DNA of 64,000 bases from Chimonanthus salicifolius (GCA_013350335.1 CM023535.1:38996069-39060068), one strand, 5' to 3'; positions 42,961 to 56,099 are shown, counted from the first letter of the stretch. Notes: generated from the sequence alone by a model not told the origin. Numbers and translations are program-made.

Positions 42961-43443
42961 GTGGAGAATACTGTGATGGAAGGTACCCTTAATCTTTTTA
43001 GCCTGTTGGCTCGAGTGTTTTTTGATACCGGTGCTTCGTATGCCTTTATTTCTAGAACTTGTTGTGATAGATTGGGTTTGAAACCGGTAGAAGTAGCTAA
43101 CCCGCTAATGGTAGTATCACCCTTGGGTAAGAAGGCTTTGGTGAACTAAGAGTGTAGATCTTGTGTTTTGAAAATTAGCGGTGTAGAGTTGTCCTATGAT
43201 TTTCTGGTTCTGGAAATGACGGACTTTGACATCATCCTTGGCATGGATTGGTTGTCGGTTTTTGAGGTCTTGATAGACTGCTCTCAAAGGAGAATTCGTA
43301 GGGTCTCCTCAACCAATGAGAGGTTTATGGGGAAGTTGGTACCCTATGAAAAGATGAGAGTCACTTTCTCTGGCCTTAGGGCGTATCCTGGTAGTGTGGT
43401 GGTGAGCATGGATTGGGAAGATGTTTATGGATGTGTTTGCTGA
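42961..43443 (+). pseudogene. Aspartic protease, element 2
   Basis: The catalytic site FDTGASYAFIS has DTG at 43024-43032 and the second region is IILGMDWLS. A TAA interrupts after GKKALVN (43147). About 50 bases of linker are missing after GAAGATGT near 43,421 compared with element 1, which changes the frame into RT. It has no tandem duplication. Confidence 0.85.
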
Positions 43444-43444
43444 C

Positions 43445-44206
43445 CAGTTGGCTGGGCTACCTCCACGCTGAGAGATAGAGTTTGTTATAGACCTACAGCC
43501 AGGAACATCTCCAATTTCCATGGCACCTTATCGGATGGCGCCGGCTGAACAGAGAGAGCTAGCTACACAGGTAGATGAGCTTCTTAGGCATGGTTTTATC
43601 CGTCAGAGCAACTCACCATGGGGCGCACCTGCTCTCTTTGTGAAAAAGAAGGATGGACCGATGAGGATATGTATAGATTACCGGCGGCTTAACCAGGTAA
43701 CTATTAAGAATAAGTATTTGTTACCTAGAATAGACGACCTCTTTGATCTTTTGAGAGGATTGAGATGTTTTTCAAAAATCAATTTGAGGTCGGGTTACCA
43801 TCAGTTGCGGATTCGAGGGGAAGACGTTCCAAAGACTGCTTTTCGGACGCAGTATGGTTTGTACGAGTTTGTGCTGATGCCTTTCGGTTTGACAAACGCG
43901 CCAGCCATTTTTATGGATTTGATGAATCGTGCTTTTCGACCGTACCTGCGAGAGTTCATGATAGTCTTTATAGACGATATCTAGATCTTTTCGTTGTCAG
44001 AGGAGGAGCACGAGCGTCATCTGCGCCTTGCTCTTCAGACTCTTCGAGAGCATCAGCTGTTCAGTAAGTTCAGTAAGTGTGAGTTTTGGTTGACTCAAGT
44101 GCAGTTTCTGGGACATGTGGTGTCTCTACAAGGAATCTCTGTAGATCCAGCGAAGGTGCAAACAGTGAAGACTTGGGAAAGTCCTAAGAGCGTGTTCGAG
44201 ATCTAG
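43445..44206 (+). pseudogene. Reverse transcriptase, element 2
   Basis: Motifs in order: [95 protein letters not shown] and the catalytic FIDDI (43967-43981), followed directly by TAG where leucine is expected. The frame resumes with the thumb/connection segment (LGHVVSLQGISVDPAK) and meets another TAG at 44204-44206. Confidence 0.9.
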
Positions 44207-44266
44207 AGCTTTCTGGGATTAGAGGGATATTACCGAAAGTTTATCCCACACTTCTCTCAGATCGCG

Positions 44267-44788
44267 GTGCCGACGACTCGGCTGATGAGGAAGAACGTCA
44301 AGTTCGAGTGGAGCGAAGCTTGTGAAAGAGCATTCCAGGAGTTGAAGGAGAAGTTGACTACGTCTCTAGTTTTGGTGATACCCGAGCAAGGACGAGGTTA
44401 CGATGTGTATTACGACGCGTCCAAGTTTGGTTTGGGTTGTGTGCTGATGCAAGAGGGGAAGGTAGTAGCTTATGATTCAAGGCAATTGAAGGGACACGAG
44501 CAGAACTGCCCCACTCATGATTTAGAGTTAGCAGCCGTTGTATTCTCATTAAAGTTGTGGAGACATTACTTATATGGTGAGAAGTTCAATGTGTTTTTTG
44601 ATCACCATAGTCTCAATTATATCTTCACTCAGAAAGACTTGAATATGAGGCAGCGAAGATGGATAGAGTACCTAGGAGATTACAACTTCAGTCTCTCTTA
44701 TCACCAGGGGAAGGCCAACGTAGTGGCCAATGCCTTAAGCAGGAAGTCTCACAGCAACGTGGCGAGGATGGCATCCCTATAGTGGAAG
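44267..44788 (+). pseudogene. RNase H, element 2
   Basis: Visible parts are [37 protein letters not shown] and [14 protein letters not shown], ending in [12 protein letters not shown]. It is in the same frame as RT. A TAG near 44,780 replaces Q of the segment ASLQWK-like that joins it to integrase. Confidence 0.88.
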
Positions 44789-45817
44789 ATGTTGGAAGTT
44801 CTGTCCGAGTACGATCTGGAGCTGATCGAAGGAAACGGGTCAGCGAGAATCCATAGTTTGGTTCTGCAACCCGAGGTAATTAGATTGGTGTTGGAAGGAC
44901 AACAGAACGACCCAGAAGTGAAGGAGTTGGCGACTCAGCTTTCAGGAGGAGCGACTCTGGAAGATCAAGGCGGACAGAAGTCTTACGTTCAGAGATAGAC
45001 TTTTTGTACCAAAGTCGGACGAGTGCAGAAGAAAGGTGCTTGATCACTTTCATCGTTCTCGCTTTGCAGTGCATCCTGGTGGTACAAAGAAGTATCATGA
45101 CTTGCGGCGACTGTTCTGGTGGAAAGGTATGAAGCGAGAGTAGCACAATTTGTATCTAAGTGCTTAACTTATCAACAAGTGAAAGCGGAACATCAATGAC
45201 TTGGTGGAAAGATGCAACCTTTGGAATTGGTTGAATGGAAGTGGGAGCATATCACGATGGATTTTGTAACTGGATTCCCGAAGTCTCCTAAGAAGAACGA
45301 CGCTATTTGGGTAATAGTCGATTGATTGCCGAAGTCAGCTCACTTTCTGCCGATCAAGAAGACAGATTCCTTGGCTACTCTAAGTAGATTGTATTTAAAG
45401 GAGGTAGTCAGATTGAATGGAGTGCCTGTATCCATTGTATCTGATAGAGATCCTAGATTTGTATCAAGGTTTTGGCAAGGATTGCAAGAGGAGTTGGGGA
45501 CTAAGCTGTGCTTCAGCACTACTTTTCACCCTCAGAAGGATGGTCAATCAGAGAGAACCATTCAAAACTTAGAGGATATGCTAAGAGCTTGTGTGTTGGA
45601 TATGCAGGGAAGTTGGGAAGATCACTTGCCTTTAATCGAGTTTGTCTACAACAACAGTTATCACTCTAGTGTGCAGATGGCACCCTACGAAGCTTTGTAT
45701 GACAGACCTTGCAGATCACCTCTTTGTTGGACAGAGGTAGGAGACAAAGCGCTGCTAGGCCTTGATCTAGTGCGTGAGATGTCAGAACAAGCTGAAGTGA
45801 TCAGACAGCGTCTCTAG
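44789..45817 (+). pseudogene. Integrase, element 2
   Basis: The zinc-binding HH part is visible (DHFHRSRFAVHPGGTKKYH), but a missing base near 45,140 and other small deletions near 44,950 break the frame before the cysteine pair. The core keeps the catalytic triad: D at 45260-45262 (MDFVTGFP), D at 45443-45445 (SDRDPRF) and E at 45551-45553, a canonical DD35E spacing. A TGA near 45,324 replaces R in the conserved VDRL stretch. Confidence 0.88.
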
Positions 45818-45842
45818 ACAGCCCAAAGCAGACAAAAGAGTT

Positions 45843-46309
45843 ATGCTGACAAAGGGTGATGACCTTTGGAGTTTGCAGTTGGCGATCGAGTTTTCTTACG
45901 TGTGGCACCACGCCATGGAGTGCAACGGTTCAGGTGCAAGGGAAAACTATCACCTTGATATGTTACACCCTTTGAGATCTTAAAAAGGATAGGTGAAGTG
46001 GCCTATCAGTTGGATATTCCTCAAGCTTTGGAGAGAGTACATAGTACATTCCACGTGTCTATGTTAAGGAAGTACAAACCTGATCCGTCGCATGTGATAA
46101 GTTTTGAAGATATTGAAGTCTCAGAAGACCTAACTTTTGAAGAAGTGCCAGTCAAGATTCAAGGACATCGGACTCAAGAGCTCAGGAGGAAGTCTATACA
46201 TCTAGTACGCGTGCTGTGGCAATATCAAGACGTGCAACACGAGACGTGGGAACCAGAATCGACGATGTGGAAGCTGTACCCGGCTTGTTCGCAGGCCAAA
46301 AGGGTATAA
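45843..46309 (+). pseudogene. Integrase C-terminus and chromodomain, element 2
   Basis: The C-terminal part starts [19 protein letters not shown]. After a TGA at 45964-45966 (where W or R-like residue is expected) and a frame resumption it reads [20 protein letters not shown]. The chromodomain-like end (VRVLWQYQDVQHETWEPESTMW) runs to a normal TAA at 46307-46309. Here the region after HRDV-like residues is open, whereas element 1 has two stops, so the natural C-terminus can be read. Confidence 0.83.
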
Positions 46310-46338
46310 GTTCGTTTTAAATTTCGGGACGAAATTTC

Positions 46339-46354
46339 TTTTAGGGGAGTTGGA
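46339..46354 (+). other. Polypurine tract of element 2
   Basis: TTTTAGGGGAGTTGGA ends just before the LTR start TGTAATACCC at 46355. Confidence 0.85.
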
Positions 46355-47145
46355 TGTAATACCCTAACCCAGATTAGGCGTGTTTAGCTTAATAAACTTT
46401 GTTTAACCTGTTAATCTCGAAGATTAAGGTTAGGACTTTGAGGAAAGCCCAGGTGTGGCCCAATCCGAGCTCGAAAGCTCAGTGATCCAGCTCGTCCAGC
46501 TGGAGGGGCATTTTGGTAATTTACCGCTATAGTTATTATTTTATAAGTTATGTTGTTATGTGATTATTATTGGTTGATAATGTTCTCCTTAATAAATGAT
46601 TTGTATTTCTGATTTTAAAATAATTTTATTCTTTTAGAAAATGGTATTTAAATCCGCCCGTCAAAACCCCGAAAGGGAATAATAATTATTTTAAATGATT
46701 TTGGAAATGAGATAAATTTCGAAACTAGTATTTTATGGTAGAACATTTTAAGAATGGTCTAGTTATTCTTTAAAACCCCAAAATGAGGTTTTTAAATAGT
46801 TTTATCTAACATTTGTTTAATTAAGTAAATAGTGTTAAATTGTGATTTTTATTTAAATCAATAGTTTTAACTGAGAGTTAAACTCCAAAATTTTTATGGT
46901 GATTAAGGTTTTCAAGACCCAACCTATCTGTAAGGTTGGATTAAGTTTTTGAGTCCTCAAAATCTTATGTTTAGTTAAAAAATCGAGTTTTTATCAAAAT
47001 AGAGGCCTTTTTGCAAAACCAGAATTTTAGGGGGACTTATTTGCAAACCAACCAGTGAACAGTGATTTCACTGTACCGGACGTCCGCTGCAGCTGCATGC
47101 AGCGGCATGCAATGGCCGGTTGACCCCAATTTGCGGCTGATTTTC

Positions 47146-47152
47146 TATAAAT
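47146..47152 (+). promoter_or_regulatory. TATA box of element 2 LTR
   Basis: TATAAAT lies about 45 bp upstream of the CT-rich leader. The same box is at 57003 in element 3 and, diverged, in element 1. Confidence 0.65.
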
Positions 47153-47655
47153 CCAGCCCCAATTTGCTGGTTTAAGTCCCAGCAAGTTTCCATCTCTCCC
47201 TTCTCTCTCAGTCTCCCTCTCAGCCAAGAAACCAGCCGACCCTTAGCCTCTGTTCTTCCCAGTTTTCAGTCACCCGTAGCTTAGAGGAAAGTTTTTCCAA
47301 AAGCCAGATTTTAGCCCAGGAACTCCAGTAAAGGTAACCACTGTGTTCCTTTTCAAATTTTAGGTGGTTTAGAATTAAGAAAAACCAGTTTTGCTTAAGT
47401 TTTGGGTGTGTAAAATGATTTTGAAGTTTAAGAAAAAACCAGTTTTCTTTATATCAGTGAGCTTTCAGTACTAAAATCGGATGGCCTAGTGAGCTTCAAA
47501 GCTCCAAACCTCTCCCTATGGAAAGAGGACTCCCAGAGGAGTCTATCGGATCGGCTAGATGTGAAAATCGAATCCAAGAAACCCACTGTTTCCGGATTCG
47601 TATTTCATAGTGTGTCTGCCGTCACTTTCTGCTGGTGCAGACAGTGAGGAAGACG

Positions 47656-47990
47656 ACTCTCGGACGGTCTGAGAGGACCTGTCGGACGTTCCGAGCTTCA
47701 ACCGAAACCTAGAAACGCCTGAGGCTAGCTTGACCCACTCGGACGACCCGAGCAGAGTTCGGAAGGACCGAACCCCACTTGGAAGGTCCGAGCCTCACTT
47801 CGGATGTTCCGAAGTGCACAGACCCACCAAGACGCTTTTTTCTGTTTTTCAGTTCGAATGGTCTTCAGATGATCCGAGACCCGATCTTCGAACGATCCGA
47901 AGTCAGACCCATGATCCAAGGTCAGTGACTAGTTTAGGTGTGGTTCGAATGATCTGAAGCCACAGTACCTCGTTCCGAGGCATGTTCCGA
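47656..47990. repeat. TCGGA..TCCGA dyad array, element 2 LTR
   Basis: Blocks such as CTCTCGGACGGTCTGAGAG, CTTCGGATGTTCCGAAG (perfect dyad apart from the centre) and GAACGATCCGAAGT recur over 330 bp, downstream of the putative donor. Confidence 0.8.
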
Positions 47991-49825
47991 GGGACCCTAT
48001 TTTTAAGTGTTAAATCTTGTTTATTTGTTATTTGATTGCTTGTGATGTTAGTACCCCATTGTTAATTAAAAATGTGTACTAACCCTCTTCTCCTATTACT
48101 ATAGTGTATATACTATTGTATTCACTTCCAGGCCGACTCTATTGGTCGGGCACTGAGTGATCTCACTTTCAGGTTGACGCTATATTTGTCGGGCACTGAG
48201 TGACTTCGAGGCCTTACTCAAAATGTCAGATCTGGTTCTATCCAGAAGACAACCAAGAAGTGACCTGAGAATCTAGACCTAACTCAATAAGTCAATCTGG
48301 TAAATGCCCAGAAGACAATATGAGTTTTGGACTGAGCACCCTTTTTTATTATATCTTGTGGATTATTATAATTTAAAAAGGATAGAAACCAAGTAGGAGA
48401 CTCAATTCCAGATACCTTGGATAATTTTGGAAAAACAAGTATGATTTCAAAATATTATTTGTATGTATATGAATGCTATGTATATTAATTGTGCACTTGT
48501 CTGTTTGTTTGAACAGAGACCACGAAACCACACATATACGGTGAGGGAATTTAGCTTTGTAGCTTGATGTAAACAAGTTTATTTGATATGGATTTTGAGC
48601 AATGAGTGGTTTCAGATTTGATGAACCCACTCATGTGCCTAGACTTGACGCACTATGGTACGAGTACTCATGATGCCGGTAAATGCTATGATGTTGATCA
48701 TACGAAATGTGAAGAATGTTTCCACGTGCCCTTGGCTATTGAACCAATATCAGACATATGAGAGATGGTTTACGTCTACTGGACCATGGGTGTTGACAGT
48801 TACTGACTTGAAGGTGTCAGTATCGTCTATGGAAGAGCCGAAGATGTACTTGCAAGGATGTATTTTCACCGTGTCGGGACTTAATATAATGGTCTCAGTG
48901 TAGCCGGTAGGCGTTACGTTGGAGGATCGCAGTAATGGAAGAATGATGATGAGACTTTACTTGATATTGTGAATATTGTTATCAAGCAGGAGATGTTATA
49001 TTGCAACTGTTGATTATATAATAACCTGTTGTTTACTTTAAAACTGCACTGTTATATTTCTTTCACTGGGCTAGTTAGCTCACCCCACTCACAATTCAGG
49101 AGATGAACCTGAGGAGGAGAACCCTCTATTTCAAGCTTAGGGTGGATAAGCTGCGGCCGTGTTTCGGGATTCCCACTGAGGGGAATACCCTTATCTTTGC
49201 TTTCTGGTTCTTGGAACCTCTTGTTTTTGTAAAGTACCAGGTGTGGTACTTAGTTTGTATCAATGTCATGTATTGAAAACTACTACGCTTCTTTAGTTAC
49301 TCTGATGATAATGTTGTTTTTGAAATAATAATTCAATGGTTCGATTTATGTGATCATGTTATGTGTTTGTGGTTATGTCTATCGTTGGGGTAGACTTATG
49401 GTACATGTTTGAGTCCACATGTTGGGATCATGTGTGACCTTTAGGCCTAATTGTTGATCTGGCCCAGTTAGAATGCTTGTGGTGGTTTAGTCTAAAAAAA
49501 AAAAAAAACAGTCGCGTTCCGGGCCCACCCTTCTAGTCGGGGCGTAACAAGTAGGGTGTTAGTACAACGCGCCCAGTAGGTATTCCAATTAAGGCTAATA
49601 CATGGGTTAGTACCAAAAATCCAGATATAAGATATATCAAATCCAGTTATAATAAATCATACCATACTTATAAAACATCGTATCCAAAACAGGGTATGAT
49701 AATAGAAATCCAATCATACCGATAAAACCAGAAACCTTGCATGATAATAAAGATCATAATCATGCCGATTCAATGCCATGCCATGCTATCATATGCAACG
49801 AGTCCCACCCATTACAAAACATCCT

Positions 49826-49849
49826 CTTGATGGAAAGCTCCTCATCAAG
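49826..49849 (-). other. Stem-loop in LTR H tail
   Basis: Arms CTTGATG and CATCAAG with a 10-nt loop, the same stem as in LTR D. Confidence 0.65.
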
Positions 49850-49987
49850 GTATTCCCCACGATTTACGAACCTCAGTTACTTGAATTTGGGTCCAAGGTC
49901 ATTCCCTCTTTGATTCATTATTCCAAACACATATAAGTTAATCATTTAACCTTAATAACACCATAAGTCCACAAACACATTCCCCAT

Positions 49988-51169
49988 GGGGTTCGGCCAT
50001 ACACCATGGCCGAACCCATGGTCCATCATTTTCACCCATATTTACCTCTTTGCCATTCATCTTTCCATGGCTACTCACTTAGCTTATATTTACATGACTT
50101 AAGTCCAAAAACCATTCCATTAGTTTTACATTAATGGAAGCCCTAAATCCATAAAACATTTTCTATGATTCAATCATTCACTTAGGCCATTTATGCATGT
50201 CTAAAACCAAAACATGATCCATGGGGTTCGGCCATACACCATGGCCGAACCCATGGTCCTGTAATTTCACCATTTGGCCATTCTTTCCTTCCATAGGTAA
50301 TCACCTAATTTACTTACCCATACTTAGATCCATACCTGATCCAGAACCAAACATAGATCCATAAATGAATCCTCCATTTCCTAGCTTAATCATTAATTTA
50401 TTTAAACATGTATAATTCTCCACATGACCCATAAAAATGGTCCATTGGGTTCGGCCATACACCATGGCCGAACCCATGATGTTTCATTTCTCATCTTCTC
50501 CTTTAAATGATTTACAATTCTAGGTCCATAATCAAAGTCCCTCCATGGGGGTTTAACCATACATTTAGGTTCATCCTTTTGGATCATCATTAACCATATT
50601 TAAAATCAATTAAGATTACCATCATTCCCCCATCATCTTCATGGTCCAAGAATACCTAAGTCCACCAATATCTCTCCATTTTAAACCTTTTAAAAACATT
50701 AATAACCTTCAATGGCGTTCAGCCATACAACATGGCCGAACCCTATGGTTCAATAAATCATAACTCCATGATTGATCCTTTTAAAAACCTATTAAGATCA
50801 TTAACGAACTTCCATGGTTTTCATCCTTCAAAACCCATAACAATTACTAACATACTTACATTTTAAAACCTTTTAATATCCTTAACCCTTTCCATGGTTT
50901 AACCACCTTTAAAACCATTTAAACCAATGATATTCTTCCATAGGGTTCGGCCATACAACATGGCCAAACCCTATGGTTCATCTATTTATTCTAAAAATCA
51001 TACTTCCAAGATTTAATCCTTTGATGGGGTCTCATACACATCAAATTTAAACCCTTTAAAAACCTTTTAAAATCATAAACATACATCTATGATTTTCATC
51101 CATCAAATCCATTAAAAATAACTAATGTTCTTCCATGGGGTTCGGCCATACAACATGGCCAAATCCTAT
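49988..51169. repeat. GGGTTCGGCCAT hairpin array in LTR H
   Basis: At least six copies of the hairpin unit (for example near 49,990, 50,226, 50,448, 50,713, 50,943 and 51,139) lie in AT-rich spacers of about 200 bp. The loop has the complement of the GGTGT loop of LTR D. Confidence 0.88.
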
Positions 51170-51729
51170 GGTTCATGCATAAGGTCCTTTAACTATCACA
51201 AGATTAAGGTTCGGCCATTGTCCTTGACCATTTTTTTCTTACTTATGCAATCTTAACGAGTACTTACCAATTCCGCGACTCCTCCGATTTCTTTCAATCC
51301 TTCTTGCTTCTCCAATCCTCTTCTTCCTCCTTGATCCTTGGCCGAGTGTGAACTTGAGAGATCTTGAGATGAAACTTCAAGGAGAGGTTTTGGCCAAGAG
51401 TGTATAGGTTTGAGAGAGAGAGAAAAGCTTGGGATAGAAAATACTCTAAGTCCTTTGTCTTTTGTCAATGAGAGAGGGTTGGCCTTGTGTGAGAGCTTGA
51501 GAGTGAGATGAAGCAAAGAATCCTCTTTGTTTGATCAATATAATTCAGCCAAGGGTGGTGTCCTTTGGTTGATGCCCTTTGGTAACTCCCATGACTCTTC
51601 ATCTCCTCATTGATAATTCCTTTGGGGGTTTTATCCCATGAGATGAAACTCCCAACCATATGTCCCTTGGGCTTCCATGTTCCAACGTGTATGCATGGAC
51701 ATACCTTGTGTAACAACCAAAATCCCTTC

Positions 51730-53665
51730 TGTTGGTCAAGTTAGATTGTCCTAGAGGGGGGGTGAATAGGACAATTGTGGAATTTTAAATTTCTTTCGAA
51801 CTTTGGTCAATTAAAATTGGGTCTTTACTAATTAATCAAATTGATCTTCCAAGATATTAAGATTTACAATAAATAATGAATGTGAAATTAAATCTCAACA
51901 AACACAATTTCACCAAACAAGTGTGCTAGATATATAAGAAATAAACACAAATGCACAAAGTAAGGTGAGGAGGTGAGAAGAGATGGAAAATCTTGACACA
52001 AGGATTTTTACGTAGTTCGGCAATCTTGCCTTCATCCACGCCACAAGCACACCACTTGAGGATTCCACTAACTTCTCCTGCGATGGTGGAGAAGAAACTT
52101 ATTACAACGCTGATCTCTTTCACGGGTAGAGATCAAACCTATACAACGCTTGATCTTCTTCACGGGTGAAGATCGGACCGATAACGCTCAAGAGAGAAGA
52201 CACCCGTTTCTCCTTATAAGGGTTACACCAACCCTATACAAATTACAAAATGATAGAAAGAATTTGATTTTTAGAAAAATTCCAAGAACGCTTGCCTCTT
52301 GATGCTTTAAGTGGCTTTGGCTCTTTCTTGAAGATCCTCCCTTTTTCTTGGCTTCTTTGATGAAGTGTAGATGCTCCAATGATGCCCAACCAAGATGTAG
52401 GAGAAGAGAGTTGGGGATGCTAGAAGGTTTACTTATAAATACAATCTATCTCTAAAAGTTCTCTCAAATACACACCCAAGAGTGAGCCTAAGATGCTCAA
52501 GATTTTCCTATGAGAGCTTTGAGTGTAAGTGAGATTGAGCTTAAGAACTTTGGTAATCGAACTATGGAGATTTAATGCTCTTGAAATGATTGGGAGTTTT
52601 GGAGAATGTTAGAGAGGGTTTTGCTCATCAAGAATCAACCTTTGAAATGCCCTAAGGTCATACATTTAATGCCCTCTTGAAGATATGGCCATTGGAAGTC
52701 GAAATCACAAGAATAGAGCCGTTAAAAACTTCATGATTCGATTTTAGTCGACTGAACTGAATATTTAGTCGACTGAAATGTCCATAAATGACCGTTGAAA
52801 CATCTGGGCACAATTCAGCCGACTGAAATAAATATTCAGTCGACTAAAACATTTTCAGTCGACTGAAACATAAATTCAGTTGACTGAAACTCGTCTGAGG
52901 CTGAAAAGACGAATCTGCAGTCGACTGAAACATGAATTCAGCCGACTGAATCTCGACAGTTTTGTATACCTCCACTAAAATGACCATAACTTGGGTTTAC
53001 GAACTCATTTTTGGGAGTTCTTGGACTCGTTAGAAAGCTCATTGAGAGATCTATCTACTCACCAAATTTGGTCCAATTTGAGGTCCATTTGATACCTCAA
53101 ATAATCTCCCAAAGTAAGAATATATGACAAAACTGTTTTGATCTGTTTTGTACCCTTTCATTGAAATGCTCATAACTTGAGTTATACATTTTCAAATTGA
53201 GTGTTCTTGGACTTTTTGAAAAGCTCTTTTAGTGTTCCATCAAATAATTAAAATTTTACTAATACTTGGGAACATTTGATGGAAGAAAAAACTTGTCCAA
53301 AATAGAGCAAAATCCACCTAACCTAAGAAATCCAAATTAGTCCAACCAAATTCTAAGTTATGGATTCTAAGATTTGTCCCAATGGTAATTCTAGGTCTTC
53401 TAAGTCATTCCTAAGGTCTAAATACCTCTGTTGGTTGACATTCATGAAGTTCTTCCAATTTTGGTGCAGTACCTTCCAAATGACATGTCTTCTGGAACTT
53501 CAAACTTGATTTGACTATATAGGTCTTCCAGAGGCACGGTCTTGACACCCGAACAAGGTCACGACAAGTCACACAAATTGACAACTCATGACTCAGTCGG
53601 ACACAGTCATGAAATTGACAACTCAGTCTGACTCAGGAGAGGCAGATTTAACTTTTAAGCCAACA
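51730..53665 (+). mobile_element. Copia/SIRE-like solo LTR O
   Basis: It starts TGTTGGTCAAG and ends AAGCCAACA, with a perfect duplication CCTTC on both sides (51725-51729, 53666-53670). The opening holds CCTAGAGGGGGGGTGAATAGG, and TTTTTACGTAGTTCGGCAA follows near 52,007, both typical of SIRE/Maximus-type Copia LTRs. The 1,936-bp unit has no coding region, hence a solo LTR. It is inserted in LTR H. Confidence 0.85.
52743..52951. repeat. TTCAGTCGACTGAA dyad array in Copia-like LTR O
   Basis: About eight copies of TTCAGTCGACTGAA or one-base variants in 210 bp. The core is the same as in the unrelated LTR A. Confidence 0.88.
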
Positions 53666-54488
53666 CCTTCAACTTCTCATTAATATTCCTTTTGGAGTTT
53701 CATCCATGGGATGAAACTCCCACCTTTTCCAACGTGTAGCCTTGTATGTACTTTGTGTTACAACCAACCTTTCAACTTCCTCATAATGATGATGTCTTCC
53801 CAAGTGTCCCTTGGCTTGGCCAAGACACCACTTGAGATGGAACACCCCTCCATCTTCCAACGTGTACACTTGGATATGTGTTGTGTAACATCAAAACCCT
53901 CCAACTTCCTTGTGTTGGTCAATGAGGGTCAGTCAAGGGTGGTGTCCTTTGGTGATACCCCTTTGTAACCACCATGGCTCTTCACCTCCCTCATTAAGGC
54001 TTCCTTTGGAGTTTCATCCTTTGAGATGAAACTCCCACCGTTCCAATGTGTAACCATGATTTGGGTTTCATGAGGTGCAACTTTCCATCTTATCACCTAA
54101 CTCACTTAAGATGAAAGTCCCATTAACTTCCCATTCAACTCATCTCTTTAACTCAACTCATTTACTCACTTAAAATCAACTCAAATACTTAATTCCATTT
54201 CCATCTTAATTCAGCCATATTTTAACTAAGCTTGAACTCACTTGGTGGTCAACCAAGTCAACCATGACCCATTGGGTCCCAATTGGGCATTTGACCCAAT
54301 TGACAATCTTGACCCAATTAAATAAATCTTACCAATTTATTTCAATTGATCCTTATCCATAATTCGTTGGGTCTCAATTGGGCAATTGACCCAACACCTT
54401 ACCCATCTAAGGTCCATATCCATTAATTCATAATTTAAATGGGCAATTTCCATAAAATATTCATAACTTGAAAATCCGGAGTGTTACA

Positions 54489-55650
54489 CCTACCATCCAG
54501 GAAAGGCTAATGTGGTGGCAGACGCCTTGACCAGGAAGTCACATGGCAACATAACATGTATGGAATCCTTGTAGTGGAAGATGTTGGAAATCTTATCTGA
54601 CTATGATCTGGAGCTCATCGAAGGAAACGGACTAGCAAGAATTCAAAACTTGGTTCTGCAACTCAAATATTTGGATTAGTGATGGAAGGACAACAAAATG
54701 ATCTAGAAGCAAAGGATTTGGTGACTCAGCTTTCAAGAGGAGCTACTTTGGAAGAATGGAAGATCAGGACTGATGGAGGTTTGACTTTCAAAGATAGACT
54801 ATTTGTACCAAAATCAGATGAATACTGAGAAAAAAATACTTCATCACTTTCATCGTTCTCGATTTGCAGTACACCCTAGTGGTACAAAAATGTATCGCGA
54901 TCTGCGACGACTATTCTCATGGAAAAGTATGAAACATAAGTGGCAGATTTTGTATATAAATGTCTAACATGTCAACAGGTCAAGGCAGAACATCAACGAC
55001 CTGGTGGAAAGACGGAACCTCTTTAGGTGATTAAATGGAAATGGGAGCATATCACTATGGACTTTGTGAGTGGTTTCCCAAAGTCTTATAAGAAAAATGA
55101 TGTTATTTGGACAATAGTTGATCGACCAACAAAATCGGTCCATTTCCTGCCTATTAAAAAGAATGATTCTTTGACTATCCTGAGTAGAATGTATCTAAAG
55201 GATTTAATTAGATTACATGGGGTACCTGTTTCTATTGTATCTGATAGAGCCCTAGATTTGTGTCAAGATTTTGGCAAGGATTACAGGAAGAAATGGGGAC
55301 TAAGCTATGTTTTAGCACTGCTTTTCACCCCCAGACTAATAGTCATTTAGAACGAACCATCCAAACTTTGGAAGATATGATAAGGGTATGTGTCATGGAC
55401 ATGCAGGGAAGTTGGGAAGACCATTTATTTTTGATTTAGTTTGTATACAACAACAGTTATCACTCTAGTATACAAATGGCGCCATATGAAGCCTTGTATA
55501 GTAGATCTTGCAGGTCACCTCTATGTTGCACAGAAGTAGGGGACAAAGCACTGTTGGGTCCAGACTTGGTACGTGAGACATCTGAACAAGTTAAAGTGAT
55601 AAGACAGCTTCCATAGACAGCCCAAAGCAGACAGAAGAGTTTTGCAGACA
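54489..55650 (+). pseudogene. RNase H end and integrase, element 3
   Basis: The RNase H end KANVVADALTRKSH is followed by a TAG where Q is expected. The HH zinc region (near 54,840-54,920) and the CLTCQQVKAEHQRPGGK stretch with both cysteines (near 54,958-55,010) are visible but in different frames. The core has MDFVSGFPKSYKK and VSIVSDRA; one or two bases are lost after GATAGAGCCC (55,251), so the second part of the triad is shifted. The third acidic residue lies in the shifted frame near 55,350 (LERTIQ, with S-E changed to L-E). Confidence 0.82.
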
Positions 55651-56099
55651 AAAGGCTGAGACCTTTGGAGTTTGCAGTCAGTGACCAAGTATTCCTACGT
55701 GTGGCACCACGTCATGGAGTACAGCGGTTTGGTCGTAAGGGAAAACTATCACCTCCATATGTTGGACCCTTTGAAATTTTGAAGAGAATAGAGGAAGTAG
55801 CCTATCAACTAGATCTCCCTTAGACTATGGCAAGAGTACATAGTACATTCCATGTATCTATATTGAAAAAGTACGAGCTTGATCCATCCCATGTGGTGAG
55901 TTATGAGGACATTGAAGTTTCGGAAGATCTAACATTTGAAAAAGTACTAGTTGAGATACAAGGATCTCGGACTCAAGTACTTAGAAGGAAGTCCATACCA
56001 CTAGTGCGAGTGCCGTGGCAACATCGTGACATACAACATGTGACATGGGAACTGGAGTCGACAATGCGGAGGCTGTACCCTAGTCTATTCACAGAATAA
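55651..56099 (+). pseudogene. Integrase C-terminus and chromodomain, element 3
   Basis: The frame reads [19 protein letters not shown], then a TAG where Q is expected (55821-55823). From ATG 55827 it reads [18 protein letters not shown] and a chromodomain-like end (VRVPWQHRDIQHVTWELESTM) to the natural TAA at 56097-56099. Confidence 0.82.

Larger units (their letters stand above)
41791..49549 (+). mobile_element. Element 2: 5'-truncated Tekay-like chromovirus
   Basis: A plus-strand element closely related to element 1. The first recognisable base is in the leader shortly before gag (AACTTGTGTG block). The 5' LTR, primer site and the extra ORF are missing. It continues through gag, protease, RT, RNase H, integrase, chromodomain, polypurine tract and a complete 3' LTR (46355-49549). 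It carries several stops and frameshifts. Confidence 0.9.
46355..49549 (+). mobile_element. 3' LTR of element 2
   Basis: 3,195 bp from TGTAATACCCTAACCC to GGGGCGTAACA. Order: a box conserved with elements 1 and 3, CTGCATGCAGC palindromes near 47,090, TATAAAT at 47146, a CT-rich leader, the donor AAG/GTAACC at 47334, the dyad array 47656-47990, GGGCTAGTTAGCTCACCCCAC near 49,068 and a tail with GGCCCAGTTAGAATGCTT. It ends inside minus-strand LTR H. Confidence 0.9.
49550..54488 (-). mobile_element. LTR H (minus), left end missing, split by solo LTR O
   Basis: On the minus strand it starts TGTAACACTCCGG at 54488. A splice donor GGTAAGTA lies near 51,268, followed by the GGGTTCGGCCAT hairpin array, a tail stem-loop (49826-49849) and a CCTACTGGGCGCG block. 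The last 0.4-0.5 kb of the LTR is missing at 49,550, where element 2 abuts. It is inserted in the pol gene of element 3: the flank on the right continues TACCATCCAGGAAAGGC, the RNase H end. Without O it is about 3 kb. No coding region belongs to it. Confidence 0.78.
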